Positions 1-9,265 of a stretch of DNA of 11,229 nucleotides are shown in pieces. The notes under the pieces were generated by a model. It had not been told where the DNA came from. It saw only the letters and a program-made list of their open reading frames with translations, and searched no databases. Position numbers and translations under genes: made by a program. Positions within the stretch are counted from its first letter, which is position 1. Every line of letters begins with the position of its first letter. Source of the DNA: CAJBLF01 sp964463255 (GTDB lineage: Bacteria > Patescibacteriota > Gracilibacteria > Absconditabacterales > Absconditicoccaceae); assembly GCA_964463255.1 (NCBI GenBank), contig CAYXBC010000065.1, positions 1 to 11,229 of the forward strand. Direction: 5' to 3'.

Positions 1-3
1 CAT
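1..3 (-). CDS. Start codon of a further gene running off the left edge (probable MacB-type permease)
   Basis: Only the initiation codon is inside the window. On the minus strand an ATG at the edge is preceded, seven bases upstream, by AAGGA (plus 11-15), one of the few convincing Shine-Dalgarno sequences here. It follows the ATPase stop codon by 46 bases on the same strand. An adaptor followed by an ATPase is normally followed by a MacB/FtsX-type permease, so that is the expected product, but none of its sequence is visible. A second ATG at 9-11 is an alternative start. Confidence 0.35.
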
Positions 4-10
4 ATTCACA

Positions 11-15
11 TCCTT
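11..15 (-). promoter_or_regulatory. Shine-Dalgarno AAGGA before the edge gene
   Basis: AAGGA on the minus strand, seven bases before the ATG at the window edge. Most other genes in the window have no recognisable Shine-Dalgarno, so this site is the main support for a start codon at 1-3. Confidence 0.45.
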
Positions 16-49
16 TTTATACTATTAAATATAAAATATTTTTTTACTA

Positions 50-784
50 TTATTTTTTACCTGCAGCATGTGACTTAGCGTTTGCTGCATTATTTATTCA
101 TTTTTCCGTATTAATATGAACTCTTTCTATCAAACCATCTCTCATATGTACATTGTGTTTTGCAAAAGCTGCAATATCTGGTTCATGCGTAACCATAACA
201 ATGGTCTTTCCTTCCTTGTTAAGTTTGGTAAAAATATTCATAATTTCAATACTCGTTTTCGTATCTAAATTTCCCGTAGGTTCATCAGCAAGAATCAGGG
301 TAGGATTAGTTACTATAGCACGAGCAATTGCTATTCTTTGTTGTTCTCATCACGATAATTGATTGGGTTTACTATCAACCTTATGTGCCAATCCAACCTT
401 TTCGAGGGCTTCAACAGCTCTCTGATATTCATCTCCCGCAGGAACTCATTGATAAAACATAGGAAGCATAACCTGATCAATCACTTTCATTCTAGGAATC
501 AAATTAAACGCCTGAAATACAAATCAGATTTTCCTTGAGCGTAATTGTGCCTTTTCATTTTCTGTCATTTCAGGGAGTTTGGTTCCATCAAGAATATATT
601 CTCCACTTGTGGGTGTATCAAGAAGTCCTATAATATTCATAAGTGTAGACTTTCCAGATCCAGAAGGCCCCATGATAGCAAAAAAATCACCATCATTGAT
701 AGTTAAATCTACACCAAACAAGACTTTGGTCATTATTTCTTTTCCACTCATATAATCTTTTTTTATATGTTTGAGTTCTATCAT
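50..784 (-). CDS. ABC transporter ATP-binding protein, MacB/LolD type
   Basis: A 244-residue nucleotide-binding subunit that powers a membrane permease by ATP hydrolysis at the cytoplasmic face. Visible motifs: Walker A GPSGSGKST (residues 39-47), Q-loop FVFQ (about 88-91), signature LSGGEQQR (143-150), Walker B LILADEP with D167 and E168, D-loop GNLD, and H-loop His200 in THEPD. Size and motif wording fit the MacB/LolD/FtsE group. UGA is read as glycine: G87 of IGFVFQ, both glycines of the signature (plus 347-352), and one near the C terminus; the gene ends with UAA. Under the standard code it would break at 524. It starts 27 bases after the adaptor stop codon on the same strand, so the two form an operon. 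No Shine-Dalgarno is evident. The substrate cannot be told from the sequence. Confidence 0.95.
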
Positions 785-811
785 ACGTCAAAATCTTGAT
801 CTAAATAAAGA

Positions 812-2644
812 CTAATTTCCAGGTCTACTACCTCCACCTTGAAGCATCCTAAATGATTGCTGTGTTTGTTGTGCAGAAGCACCAGGAGTTCAACTACTAC
901 CAGGCTGAAACGTAGTAGATTTGGCAGGAGACTGTACTTGATAGGCTTGAGCAGAAACAATATCTCCTACGTGTAATCAACTCAAAATTTCTGTTTGTGT
1001 TCCATCTGTTATACCAAGAGAAATATCCTTAGTGCCTTGTTGTGTCCAAACGAAAGTATTATCTCCACTCGTCTGTATGGCAATTGTAGGTATAAGCAAA
1101 ATATTATCTTTATGATCAACGATAACATTAACATTTGCAGACATACTATCATATATTTTTTTACCAGTAATTTGTTTAAGGTTTATTTTTGCTTTATAAG
1201 AAACTACTCCAGCACTGGTGACTGGTGTTGGGTCTATACTTGCAATGGTTCAGGTAATACTATATCCAGGATATGCATCAAAGGTAATTTCTACAGGTTG
1301 ACCTGGCATTACCTTAACGACATCTATCTGATCTATAAGCGTATTTACTTCATATGCATCAGGATTGGAGACAGTAATACCATTAGCTGAAGAACCAGCA
1401 TTATAAGAGACAGTATCCCCTATTTTAAATCATATAGCATCGACAGTGCCATCAAAAGGAGCTATAATTTGATAATTATCTAATTGCTGAGAAGTTTGCT
1501 GATAACTAAGTTGAGATTGTTTTATAGAATTTAATTGAAGTGTCCTATCATTAGATTTAGGTCAATTTTCCATATCTAGTAATGTCTGTTTGTAGACTGC
1601 TAATTGAGCTTCATCATTTTTGATCTCATTCTGTTTGCTTGCAATATCGTTTGAGGTATTCTGTAAACTCGAGATATCATTATTCAGCGTGCTTAAACGA
1701 GAAGAAGCTTTCGAACGAGCGCTATTAAGCGTAGAAGACCGGCTATCGATAGTGTTCAAAGATAACGAGCTCCCATCGACGGAATTATTGACGGCATTGT
1801 AAGCAGAATCAGCAACAATACTTAATGAATCAAGCGAATCCTTGGTTTTCTGTTGAAGATCATGGATACTGGTCATAGAAGCTGAAGACTGTCATGCAAT
1901 CGATGTATAGGCATTTTCCAATGAAGCGAGTTTGGTCTTACTTGTGTAATAATTGGATTCAGTAGAGTATTTATAAGAGCTATTCTTCGCTGATATATAT
2001 ATCTGCACATCCATATAACGGGAATTAGTCTTAGTGATATAGAAAATTTCATCGACACTATCTAGGATATCTTTTCCATCATTGATAGCAGTCATAGTAT
2101 TAAGAAGGATGGACTGGATCTTTGGACTGCTAATCTGGACCGTAGTACCTTGTGCATCCTGCAAAGTAACAAGCTCTTTTTTTGCAATATTCATTTTAGA
2201 TTGAGTATCAGTGACGTTTTTCTGGGCATTGATGATATCAGCATCAGTATATTGATGGATAAGCTTATCATAATTAATCCTAGCATTCTGGATACTCAAT
2301 GCCTGCTGAGAAAGACTTATCGAAAGACTTTTTTTATCTATTTCAGCGAGAAGTTGGCCAGCTTTTACCCTATCGCCTTCTTTCACATAAATAGCTTTCA
2401 CCTTACCTTCAGCTCAAAAGACAAGCGTCTGCATATTCGTTATTTTCGTAGTTCAGATAAGCTTAAGCGTATTTTCGATACTACCACTCATGATCGTATA
2501 TGTTTGCGTAGTAGTTGTTGAAGTAGTGGTTGATGAAGAACATCATCTAACCACAAAAACAAGGAGAATAGCAACGATAAAAACATATCGTTTGTGACTT
2601 TTGATGACTTCCCATGTTTTCTTGGAAATTTCATTTATATTCAT
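812..2644 (-). CDS. HlyD/MacA-type membrane fusion protein (adaptor) of the ABC exporter
   Basis: A 610-residue periplasmic adaptor linking an inner-membrane transporter to the outside, much longer than typical MacA (about 370). Order: short cytoplasmic N terminus, one membrane segment (about 20-33), a Ser/Thr-rich linker, the first lipoyl half-motif around residues 78-105 (KAIYVKEGDRVKAGQLL), and a long helical hairpin (about 105-385, rich in Q, S, N, K). Then come the second lipoyl half (IIAPFDGTVD, about 388-400), a beta-barrel and membrane-proximal domain, and a Q/S/T/P/G-rich tail from about 565 ending GGGSRPGN. In-frame UGA sits at expected glycines such as LIGTT and VFGAEG; the stop is UAG. 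The N terminus has a poor lipobox-like VVRGC, so a transmembrane anchor is more likely than a lipoprotein. A strong promoter lies 91 bases upstream and the ATPase follows directly. Confidence 0.93.
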
Positions 2645-2741
2645 CTTTATACAAAAAAATTAAAATCATGATTAACAAAATTATCTTTCCTCGTCTATTA
2701 TACTCTATAGGTACTATAATTCTATTATATACTATATTACA

Positions 2742-2769
2742 AGTATATTCAAAAAAAACATCGTGTCAA
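2742..2769 (-). promoter_or_regulatory. Sigma70-like promoter for the adaptor-ATPase operon
   Basis: On the minus strand a perfect -35 TTGACA (plus 2764-2769) and a -10 TATACT (plus 2742-2747) are separated by 16 bases. The expected transcript start is near 2735, giving a leader of about 90 bases before the adaptor ATG at 2644. The AT-rich leader holds another TATAAT (plus 2697-2702) without a good -35. No Shine-Dalgarno precedes the ATG. Confidence 0.7.
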
Positions 2770-2795
2770 ACCCTGAATAGTCATATAGTTAAATA

Positions 2796-3029
2796 TTAAT
2801 CACGCTGTCTTTTATAAGATCACATACCTCATCACATCATACTAGGCAATTTCATCTGAGAAGAAAAATTACTATGGTTTCCATTATCATTACCAGGACG
2901 TCTTGATCAACCAAAGATATGAAAATTCTGAAGCACCAAGATAATAGAAAGAACACAGATAATAACGATAAGAATAGTCTTGACGGTAAAAAAGTCTTTC
3001 ATCTTATCCAACATGTCTTTTGACGCCAT
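2796..3029 (-). CDS. Small single-pass membrane protein, function unknown
   Basis: A 77-residue protein I do not recognise. It has a charged N terminus, one strongly hydrophobic segment (about 17-34, rich in I, V, L) and a polar, glycine-rich C terminus containing GGSRRPGN (40-47) and a MMGGGMGS stretch, three of whose glycines are UGA. The stop is UAA. The C-terminal motif resembles GGGSRPGN at the end of the adaptor encoded next on the same strand, which hints at a shared function. ATG at 3029 was chosen because it precedes the charged stretch; ATG at 3044 (MFLLYF) or 3104 is possible, and none has a Shine-Dalgarno. It sits 151 bases before the adaptor gene, which has its own promoter. A regulated-looking promoter lies just upstream at 3059-3098. 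Confidence 0.7.
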
Positions 3030-3058
3030 AAAATATAAGAGAAACATATAAAAAAAAT

Positions 3059-3098
3059 ATGATAGTAGTATACACAATGACCTTAAATTAACCTTAAG
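3059..3098 (-). promoter_or_regulatory. Promoter with an OmpR-family-like direct-repeat box
   Basis: On the minus strand CTTAAG-GTTAA-TTTAAG (plus 3082-3098) fits the hTTAAk-N5-hTTAAk form known for PmrA-type response regulators, two half-sites 11 bp apart. The second half-site occupies the -35 position, 17 bases before a -10-like TATCAT (plus 3059-3064). A weak -35 replaced by an activator box is the usual layout of activated promoters of this class. Transcription would start close to the small protein's ATG codons, giving a very short leader. Confidence 0.45.
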
Positions 3099-3110
3099 AC
3101 ACAAATGTGT
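3099..3110. repeat. Palindrome ACACA-AA-TGTGT
   Basis: A 12-base perfect inverted repeat just upstream of the CTTAAG box and inside the 134-base gap between two genes. It could be an operator half of the same regulatory region; no T-run follows, so it is not a terminator. Confidence 0.4.
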
Positions 3111-3115
3111 GTATC

Positions 3116-3138
3116 GATATCAATATGGATATCAATAT
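3116..3138. repeat. Tandem repeat of GATATCAATAT, period 12
   Basis: Two identical 11-base copies (3116-3126 and 3128-3138) lie one helical turn apart in the gap upstream of the small membrane protein. Each contains the palindrome GATATC. The spacing suits a protein-binding site, but no regulator can be named. Confidence 0.5.
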
Positions 3139-3163
3139 CCGCAAAGGAGAGGAAGGTAAAATA

Positions 3164-3679
3164 TTATGTAAGTATGAAATAAATATCTCATCATTCATCA
3201 GTAATAGTTTCACTGATAATATCAGGATAGTATTCAATCATCTTCTCATAGAATTTTGGAGAATCAGTGAATTTTAGAGGAGTAAGCCAAAGAGAAGAAA
3301 TGTTTTTGGTACGACACAACTCCAAGATTTTACCAAAAAGCACCTTTCAAATATAAGGGATAGGAGTTTGTAGCACATGGATATCACTTGAAGCTGCACT
3401 TTTAGATTTAAATCAATTATTGATGCCAGTAAGATTTGCAGTAAAAAAATTAGAGACCATGCATTCGGATCACGTGAAGGTAAGTGTACAACATCACAGT
3501 TTGACCAAGGTTCAATTATTAATATAAGACAAAGAAATCGTCCCACCCGAAACGTCATAGTGGAGAAAATCCAGTATCTCATAAAGAGATGCAGCATGAT
3601 TCATAATATGAGGAGGAACCAATTTTTCCGGATATAACGAAGAGACTAAAGAGTTGTGCATAGCAAAACTACCATACAT
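3164..3679 (-). CDS. Protein of unknown function (weak GNAT-like C terminus)
   Basis: A 171-residue protein, probably cytoplasmic, with no clear membrane segment or signal peptide. In-frame UGA is read as glycine at several positions (INNGT, TFTGSE, YIGKV, the GG near the C terminus); the stop is UAA. The C-terminal part, GKVLFGKILELCRTKNISSL followed by FYEK, loosely resembles the end of GNAT acetyltransferases (a helix, a strand, then FYEK), but the acetyl-CoA loop is not convincing, so the family is left open. ATG at 3679 was chosen: AGGAGG (plus 3694-3699) lies 14 bases upstream and overlaps the end of the RND gene; ATG at 3661 is the alternative. The RND stop codon is only nine bases upstream of this start, so it is the last gene of that operon. 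Confidence 0.72.
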
Positions 3680-3688
3680 AAAGTAAAA

Positions 3689-6600
3689 TTATTCCTCCTG
3701 ATGTCCTGGATAATATTCTTTAGACACCAAATTCATAAGAGATGGAATATAGAGCAAAGTGATAAAGAATGACACAATAAGTCATCAGATAAAGGCAATT
3801 GCCATAGATCAGAATAATTCATCCTTAATCGCAAGGATAAGTAGTCATATAATCGTAGTTACCTTGGTCAAAAAGATAGGAATAAACCTCTCAGCGATGC
3901 TTTGCTGGAAACTATCAACTACCGACATTCCTTTCTCCTGATAATAATATTTAAAATCTTCCAAATGTATCAATGCCTGATTTACTCAGACACCCATTAC
4001 TCAAAAGATTCCTATCATTGCAGGAAATGTTAAATCATATCACGTCAATGCAAGAATCACCATGGTTCATCAGATAGAAAGAAGTACACTGGAGACGATA
4101 ACAATAGCATATTTGATATTATTAAATTGGATGATCAGCACGATAATCATCAAAATAAGTCAGATTAGCATAGCCTTAGATAAATCTGTAGAACTTTGTG
4201 TCTGCGAAGCTATATCTCATCAGCTTGTTTTCTCTAGACTATCAGGCAAAGGATTGTCTTTAATAACCTGATCAATAGCCAAAGTAATATCACTCAAAGC
4301 AGCACTATTGGTTTTGTCAGCCTGAATGGAAATATTCCTTTTACCATCCTCTCTCGTGATAGCATTTATTTCGGGAAGCAACTGTTTTTTACTAATAATC
4401 TGATCCAAGGTAACTTTACCTATTTTCGTTTGATCTATAGGTAAATCAGTTGATAAAAAGGCATTGACTGACAAGGCATCACTACCAAAATCTGAAAATT
4501 CTTTTATCTTCACCCCATTAGATTCATAGCTAGCATTTTTGAGTGCAAGCAATGACGAAATAGAAGATGCGCTGGTGATACCAAGCGATTTCGCTTTGTT
4601 TTCATCGAGCACATAGACTATCTTCCCATTAGTATATTCGATAGAGATTCCGACATTAAACACCCCAGGGATAGCTTTGATTTGGGGTAATATCTTTTGT
4701 ACATAGGTATTTATTTCTTGATAATCATCACCAACGATACTAAAGCTAATTGGCTTACCAGATCATCATCATGCTTGCATCGTAAATATAGACACATCTT
4801 TCAAAAATACATACTTTTCTTTCATAGCAACCAATAATTCCTTCTGCATCTGCTCGACTATTTGAAATGACTTAGTAGTTCTTTGTGCAGTATCGACCAA
4901 TCTTATCGTAAATGAGCTGACATTATTTCCAGCACCTCACGCTCATTGAAGGGAATATCATTGTCATAAATCTATGGATATATCTTTGACTACACCAGAT
5001 AGTACGGTCTGAAAATATTTAAGCGTCGCCTTGGCGACTTTAGCGGTATATGCTTGATTATCTGAAAGACTGATTCACGGAGCATATTTGAGATTCATCC
5101 AGATATTATTGGAATCCATACTTCCCATGAAGGAAAATTTTACTATTCACATAGGAAGAAGTGATAATGCTCAGACAAAAAACGCAAGGAATCCAAAAAC
5201 GATTCACCTGGATCACCATCTCGATTGATTGTTGCGATAATATCGATTACCGAATTTGACACCGGTTCTTTCGAGAAACGATAAAGAAGATGTAGGGACA
5301 TATTCTTGTCATGGTTTATAAAAAAATAACGCAAGTACTGGTAGGATAATCATGGTAACTACAAGCGATATAGCAAGATTAGAAATGATAGTAATCGGCA
5401 TAGCTTTGATATATTCGCCAATAATTCACGTCAATCAAAAATAGAGAGGGACAAATATTACTATAGTAGTAAGTGTTCAGAAAAAAATAGCTTTCCCATA
5501 GTTTTGCAAAGAATCACCTATTGCGTCCCGGATATTTCCGGCATATTTTTGTAATCCAACAACGATTCACTGAGTAATTACAATCAAGTTATCAATCATA
5601 ATTCCCAACACTAGAATAAGTGCGAAGGAAACGATATTATTGAAACTATATCAGATACCCTTGAGATAGATGAAATTAGCTAAATATACGATAAGGAACG
5701 ATACCATAATCAGCCATGAGGATCTCCATCAAAGAAACAAAAGGATAATACAAAATACAAGTAATGCCGTTTCTCGGAAGTTTTCAATAAATAATCCGTA
5801 AGTTTTCTGAATACTTTCTTTCTGTGATAATGTTTCAACAAATTTAAAACTAGGTACGGTTTTTGAATAATCAGTAATAGTAGTTTTTAATTCATCGACA
5901 AAGGTATCAAGACTATATCCAGGAGATTTTTTTATCTGAAAAGATAATGCGTTCTGGGTATCAAAACTATTCACATCCGTAATAACGAAAGACTTTTTTT
6001 CTTGTTGTTTATATCAGATATAAACGGTTGCCACATCTCTAAGTTTAATAGTCTTGCCAGCGATATTGAGGAGATCATAGTCTTTGAGTTGATCTATCAA
6101 TCAGGTCAGATTAGTTTCATAGTTGGTGATTTCAAACGAATAGAGTTTACCTGCCACATCTTTTTTATCTGCAGGAAATTTTACAAAGGCTCCCCTTAAT
6201 TGATTTACTACCATAGAGAAATCTAAGTCTAATACAGCCAACTTTTGAGCATCAAAAGTAAGTTTCACTTCCTGGATAGGTTTACCAATGATAGCGACAT
6301 CAGAAACTCATGCTATGGATTTAAGCTGATCTTCAAGTGGTTTAAGCTTATCATACATTACTTGAGTAGGCAAAGTTCACGCTACGGAAAAAGAATATAC
6401 CGGCGTATCATTGATAGCTATTTTTTTGAGCGTAGGATATTTCACATCAGAAGGAAGTGTAGGATAGACCTGATCTATAACGGATTTCAAATCATTGGTT
6501 GCATCGACATCACTTTTAGATTTTTCAAATTCCACCATAATCGTTCCAAAATTATAATAACACGACGAGGTGATTTTTTTGACGGCTGTCACAGATTTAA

Positions 6601-6805
6601 CTCTCTGTTCCAAGGGAATAACTACCTGCTCCTCTATAGAAGACGGATCAGCTCCCAAGTAAGTAAAACTAATATAGTAATAGGGAATATTTACGGATGG
6701 TTGTGCTTCTTTTGGTATCGTAAAAATACTCATTACTCCATAGACTCATATGAACATGGTCATAACCAGTATCGCTACTTTATTTTTTTTTAAGAATGTA
6801 ATCAT
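3689..6805 (-). CDS. RND-family efflux transporter, full length
   Basis: A 1038-residue proton-driven exporter of the AcrB/CzcA superfamily and of usual family length. The N-terminal first membrane helix is followed by IPKEAQPSVNIP, the porter domain with PSSIEEQVVIPLEQ, and the first membrane bundle (about 330-500). The second porter half has MDSNNIWMNLKYAPG and a glycine-rich loop GGGSGKPISF, and a second membrane bundle runs to the C terminus. The TM4 motif is GIMIDN (D405, N406), so the second of the two aspartates known from AcrB (D407, D408) is Asn. At the TM10 site the AcrB lysine is Asn942, as in heavy-metal-type members. More than a dozen glycines are UGA; the frame is continuous and ends in UAA. 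The start at 6805 follows the HD gene stop by six bases. The substrate is unknown. Confidence 0.95.
3694..3699 (-). promoter_or_regulatory. Shine-Dalgarno AGGAGG before the 171-residue gene
   Basis: A full AGGAGG on the minus strand inside the last codons of the RND gene, 14 bases before the ATG at 3679. The spacing is longer than usual, but no nearer start codon exists. It is one of only two clear sites in the window and suggests strong coupled translation of the downstream gene. Confidence 0.45.
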
Positions 6806-6811
6806 CAATTT

Positions 6812-7480
6812 TTATAAACTATAAATATGTTCCATTTTTTCTTTGAAAATAGCTTCATCACCATTACACTTTAAAAGAGCAAAATATTGATAGTATGTAT
6901 TAATATGAGGATATTCTTTTTTCAATAATATAGTTAATATATTTTTCAAAGTAGGATCAGTAAGATTTTTCATAGCATGAGGATAAAATTCCACGACATT
7001 AGTATATCAGAGTTTTTCATATTCCATAGCTTGTACAGCAGCATCAAGTTTATCTAATTGTTTAACAATTTTTGCTTCTGAAGTTTTACACGATTCAAAT
7101 TCCATCCAAATAGCAAACACTTTCTGACCTTTTTCTCATAAGAAATCTCTCAATTCCATCATAACTGTTTTTTCTCTTCCGTGTTTTTCTTCTGGACTAA
7201 TTTCTCAACCATATTGTTGAGGAATATAATCTTTTTCTTTATATTCTGCTGTATCATGGTATCTTGCCATATCAAGCATTTTTTGTAAATCAAGTTCTGG
7301 ATGTTTGAGTCAATAAAGATGAACAGCTTTCACAACCTTATTTACATGTTGCAGAACCGTTTCAGCTATCTCTTCCGAAATGTCTCTTATTTTCCATCAT
7401 GTTCTAATTTTATCTGGTTTGGTATCCATAGCAGTCCTCACCTCTCTTATTTTTGTTACTTCTTCTGGAGTAAATCTCAT
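6812..7480 (-). CDS. HD-domain phosphohydrolase (HDDC2/YfbR-like)
   Basis: A 222-residue soluble protein with the metal-binding HD pattern: His45, His75-Asp76 in RYHDTAE with Glu79, and Asp143 in QLDKLDAAVQAMEYE. The order and the LDKLxxxxQAxEYE motif match the HDDC2/YfbR group, whose studied members are metal-dependent 5'-deoxynucleotidases; the actual substrate here is inference. Five of nine glycines are UGA (residues 28, 57, 92, 115 and 158). The stop is UAA. The gene starts 22 bases after the adaptor gene and ends six bases before the RND gene, so it must be co-transcribed with both. An enzyme of nucleotide metabolism between adaptor and pump is unusual. The C-terminal 60 residues after the HD core are Lys- and Tyr-rich with no recognised domain. 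Confidence 0.88.
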
Positions 7481-7502
7481 AGGCAAAGTAAATATATAAA
7501 AG

Positions 7503-9209
7503 TTATTGTACTATCTCATCTCATAGAGTAAGTCCACTAAGTACCTGTACATAACTATCATCAATATTTCATAAGGTAACATATACTTCTTGAATAGTAG
7601 TTCATATCTTACGTCTCACCAAATTACCCTCAAGTCTTGGACTGATATATTGCAAAGGAATCCATAATTGATTTGAGTCAGCGAGTTGTGAAGACGTGAC
7701 GAGAACTTTTTCATTTTCTTTGAGTGGAAAATTGATGACAGGGATTTCATAAATATAATTTTGTGTCGCAGGGTCTTTGTAGGGATATTCATAAACCAGA
7801 ATTCAGGTACCAAGAAATTGTCCTTGATCATTAGAAATACCAACCTTACTTCCTAGTGGTAATTGCTGATACGAAAATATCTGCAGACTAAGATTTCCTG
7901 GATTCGTAGGCATAATCTGGCAGAGCAATGCATTGGGAGCAACCTTATTATCTTCACCGATAGCCCTCATTTTGACTATACCATCGACACCTGCATACAA
8001 GACCTCCCCTTCAAGCGAATTAGAGAGAACAACAATATTTTGTTTCAAAGTAAGCACTTGATTCCTAAGATTAGCAAGTTGAATTCATTGGGTATCATCA
8101 GCAGAAGAAAGTTGTGTCTGAAGAGTTTTTTGTGCAAGTTGCATAGTAGCCTTTTGATTTTCTAGTTGTAATGTTGTAGATTGAGATGTATTGTTCTCAA
8201 AATTAGTAGTATTGATATCAGCACTTTGCAATTGAGTATTGTAGGTATTTTTCACAGACTCATAGGAAGCAGCCACACCATCAAATGCAGATTTAGTTCA
8301 TAGAAGTGTTGTAGACAATGTAGTATAAACAGCATAGAGTCCATCAATAGACAATCAAGCGTTGCTCGCCTGAGGTAAAGAGGTCGATGGTGTCGTAGCA
8401 GTTATGCTGCTCGCAGCCAAAGTCATTAAGTCTGATACATCAGAAATATAGTGAGAAAATTGATCTGCAGTCATGGTATCAGAAATTTTATCATATAAGA
8501 GAGAATATTGGGAAAGCACTTGTTGTTTTAACTGAGGATTTTTATCGGAAACAGAAAATGAAGAGCTAGTAAAAACATCATTCACTTTCTTCAATGCATC
8601 TTTTATCATAATCATATATTGTTTATATGCTGTAGAGATACTTCACTGCATTTTATCCAAATCAATAGATTTTGCAGTTTTGAGAGAAGTATACTGCTGC
8701 TCCAAAAGTTGTTGTTGAGCATCCATACTAGATGCACTATAGTCTTGAGATTTACCCAGATTATCTAGAAGTTGGACATTATTGTCATATTGATCCTGAA
8801 GGATATTTTTCTGCAATGCAAAAGTATCCTCAGTAAGAGAAAAAACTGCCGTCAAATTAGTCAGTTGTTCTTCTAATGTAGATAATTGAATAGTCGAATT
8901 CTGATATGTGAGATCATCCTGATTGGCTGTTATTTTTGCTATGATAGTATCTTTATACACTTGTTTACCAGGTTGACAATCGATATAATCCAAAATACCG
9001 CCTCTATTGGTAAGAACGGTTTTTGTACTATCAGCGATAACAGTCCCATACAAAGCCTTTTGAAAAACTGGCGAGCTTCAAACCGTATAGGAAGAAGTAA
9101 ATCATTGTACACTTCCGGTAGATATAATACTATCGTCTACTTGTTTTCCACATCATGATATAAGAAAAAAAGTAAATGAAATAAGAAATATACTAGACAA
9201 TTTTTTCAT
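7503..9209 (-). CDS. HlyD-type membrane fusion lipoprotein, adaptor for the RND pump
   Basis: A 568-residue adaptor. The N terminus is a lipoprotein signal peptide: MKK, a hydrophobic stretch, and lipobox LISGC with Cys20 as the lipidated residue; Gly19 of the lipobox is a UGA codon. The first lipoyl half (about 66-96, including QPGKQVYKDTIIAKI) is followed by an extended helical region (about 100-385, rich in Q, L, T, S). The second lipoyl half (about 395-430, VLYAGVDGIVKM) and beta domains end in LSGLTLGDEIVQ, typical of the adaptor membrane-proximal domain. The stop is UAA. It is longer than AcrA-type adaptors (about 400) because of the long hairpin. It precedes the HD and RND genes in one operon and follows the AbrB gene by 56 bases. 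No Shine-Dalgarno is seen. Confidence 0.93.
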
Positions 9210-9235
9210 AACCACTAATCAATAAAGTAAAATAT

Positions 9236-9248
9236 CATTGTATCAATG
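9236..9248. promoter_or_regulatory. Palindrome CATTG-TAT-CAATG, candidate operator
   Basis: A perfect 5-bp inverted repeat around TAT, in the short gap between the AbrB gene and the adaptor gene. ATCATTGTATCA within it (9234-9245) recurs at 9268-9279 at the end of the AbrB gene. It could bind the AbrB protein or form a small mRNA hairpin; neither is shown. Confidence 0.4.
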
Positions 9249-9265
9249 TATCGTCCAAAGGACAT

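Noticed and set aside
995..1390. Plus-strand 131-codon frame
   Set aside because: It is antisense to the adaptor gene, with no recognisable domain and an unlikely Cys/Tyr/Asn-rich composition.
3119..3140. GGATAT-TG-ATATCC hairpin as terminator of the RND operon
   Set aside because: It has a two-base loop, an AT-rich stem and no T-run after it; an operator-type palindrome is more likely.
3274..3597. Minus-strand 107-codon frame
   Set aside because: It overlaps the 171-residue gene in a different frame; the latter has a better composition, tight operon spacing and a Shine-Dalgarno.
5143..5334. Minus-strand open frame inside the RND gene in another frame, suggesting a frameshift
   Set aside because: The RND frame reads straight through this region once UGA is glycine, and family motifs continue on both sides.
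6245..6793. Plus-strand open frame of 182 codons
   Set aside because: It is antisense to the well-supported RND gene, has a low-complexity, aromatic- and Arg/Ile-rich composition and matches no family.
7616..7843. Minus-strand 75-codon frame at the adaptor 3' end
   Set aside because: It is a shadow frame; the true adaptor frame continues to the UAA at 7503.
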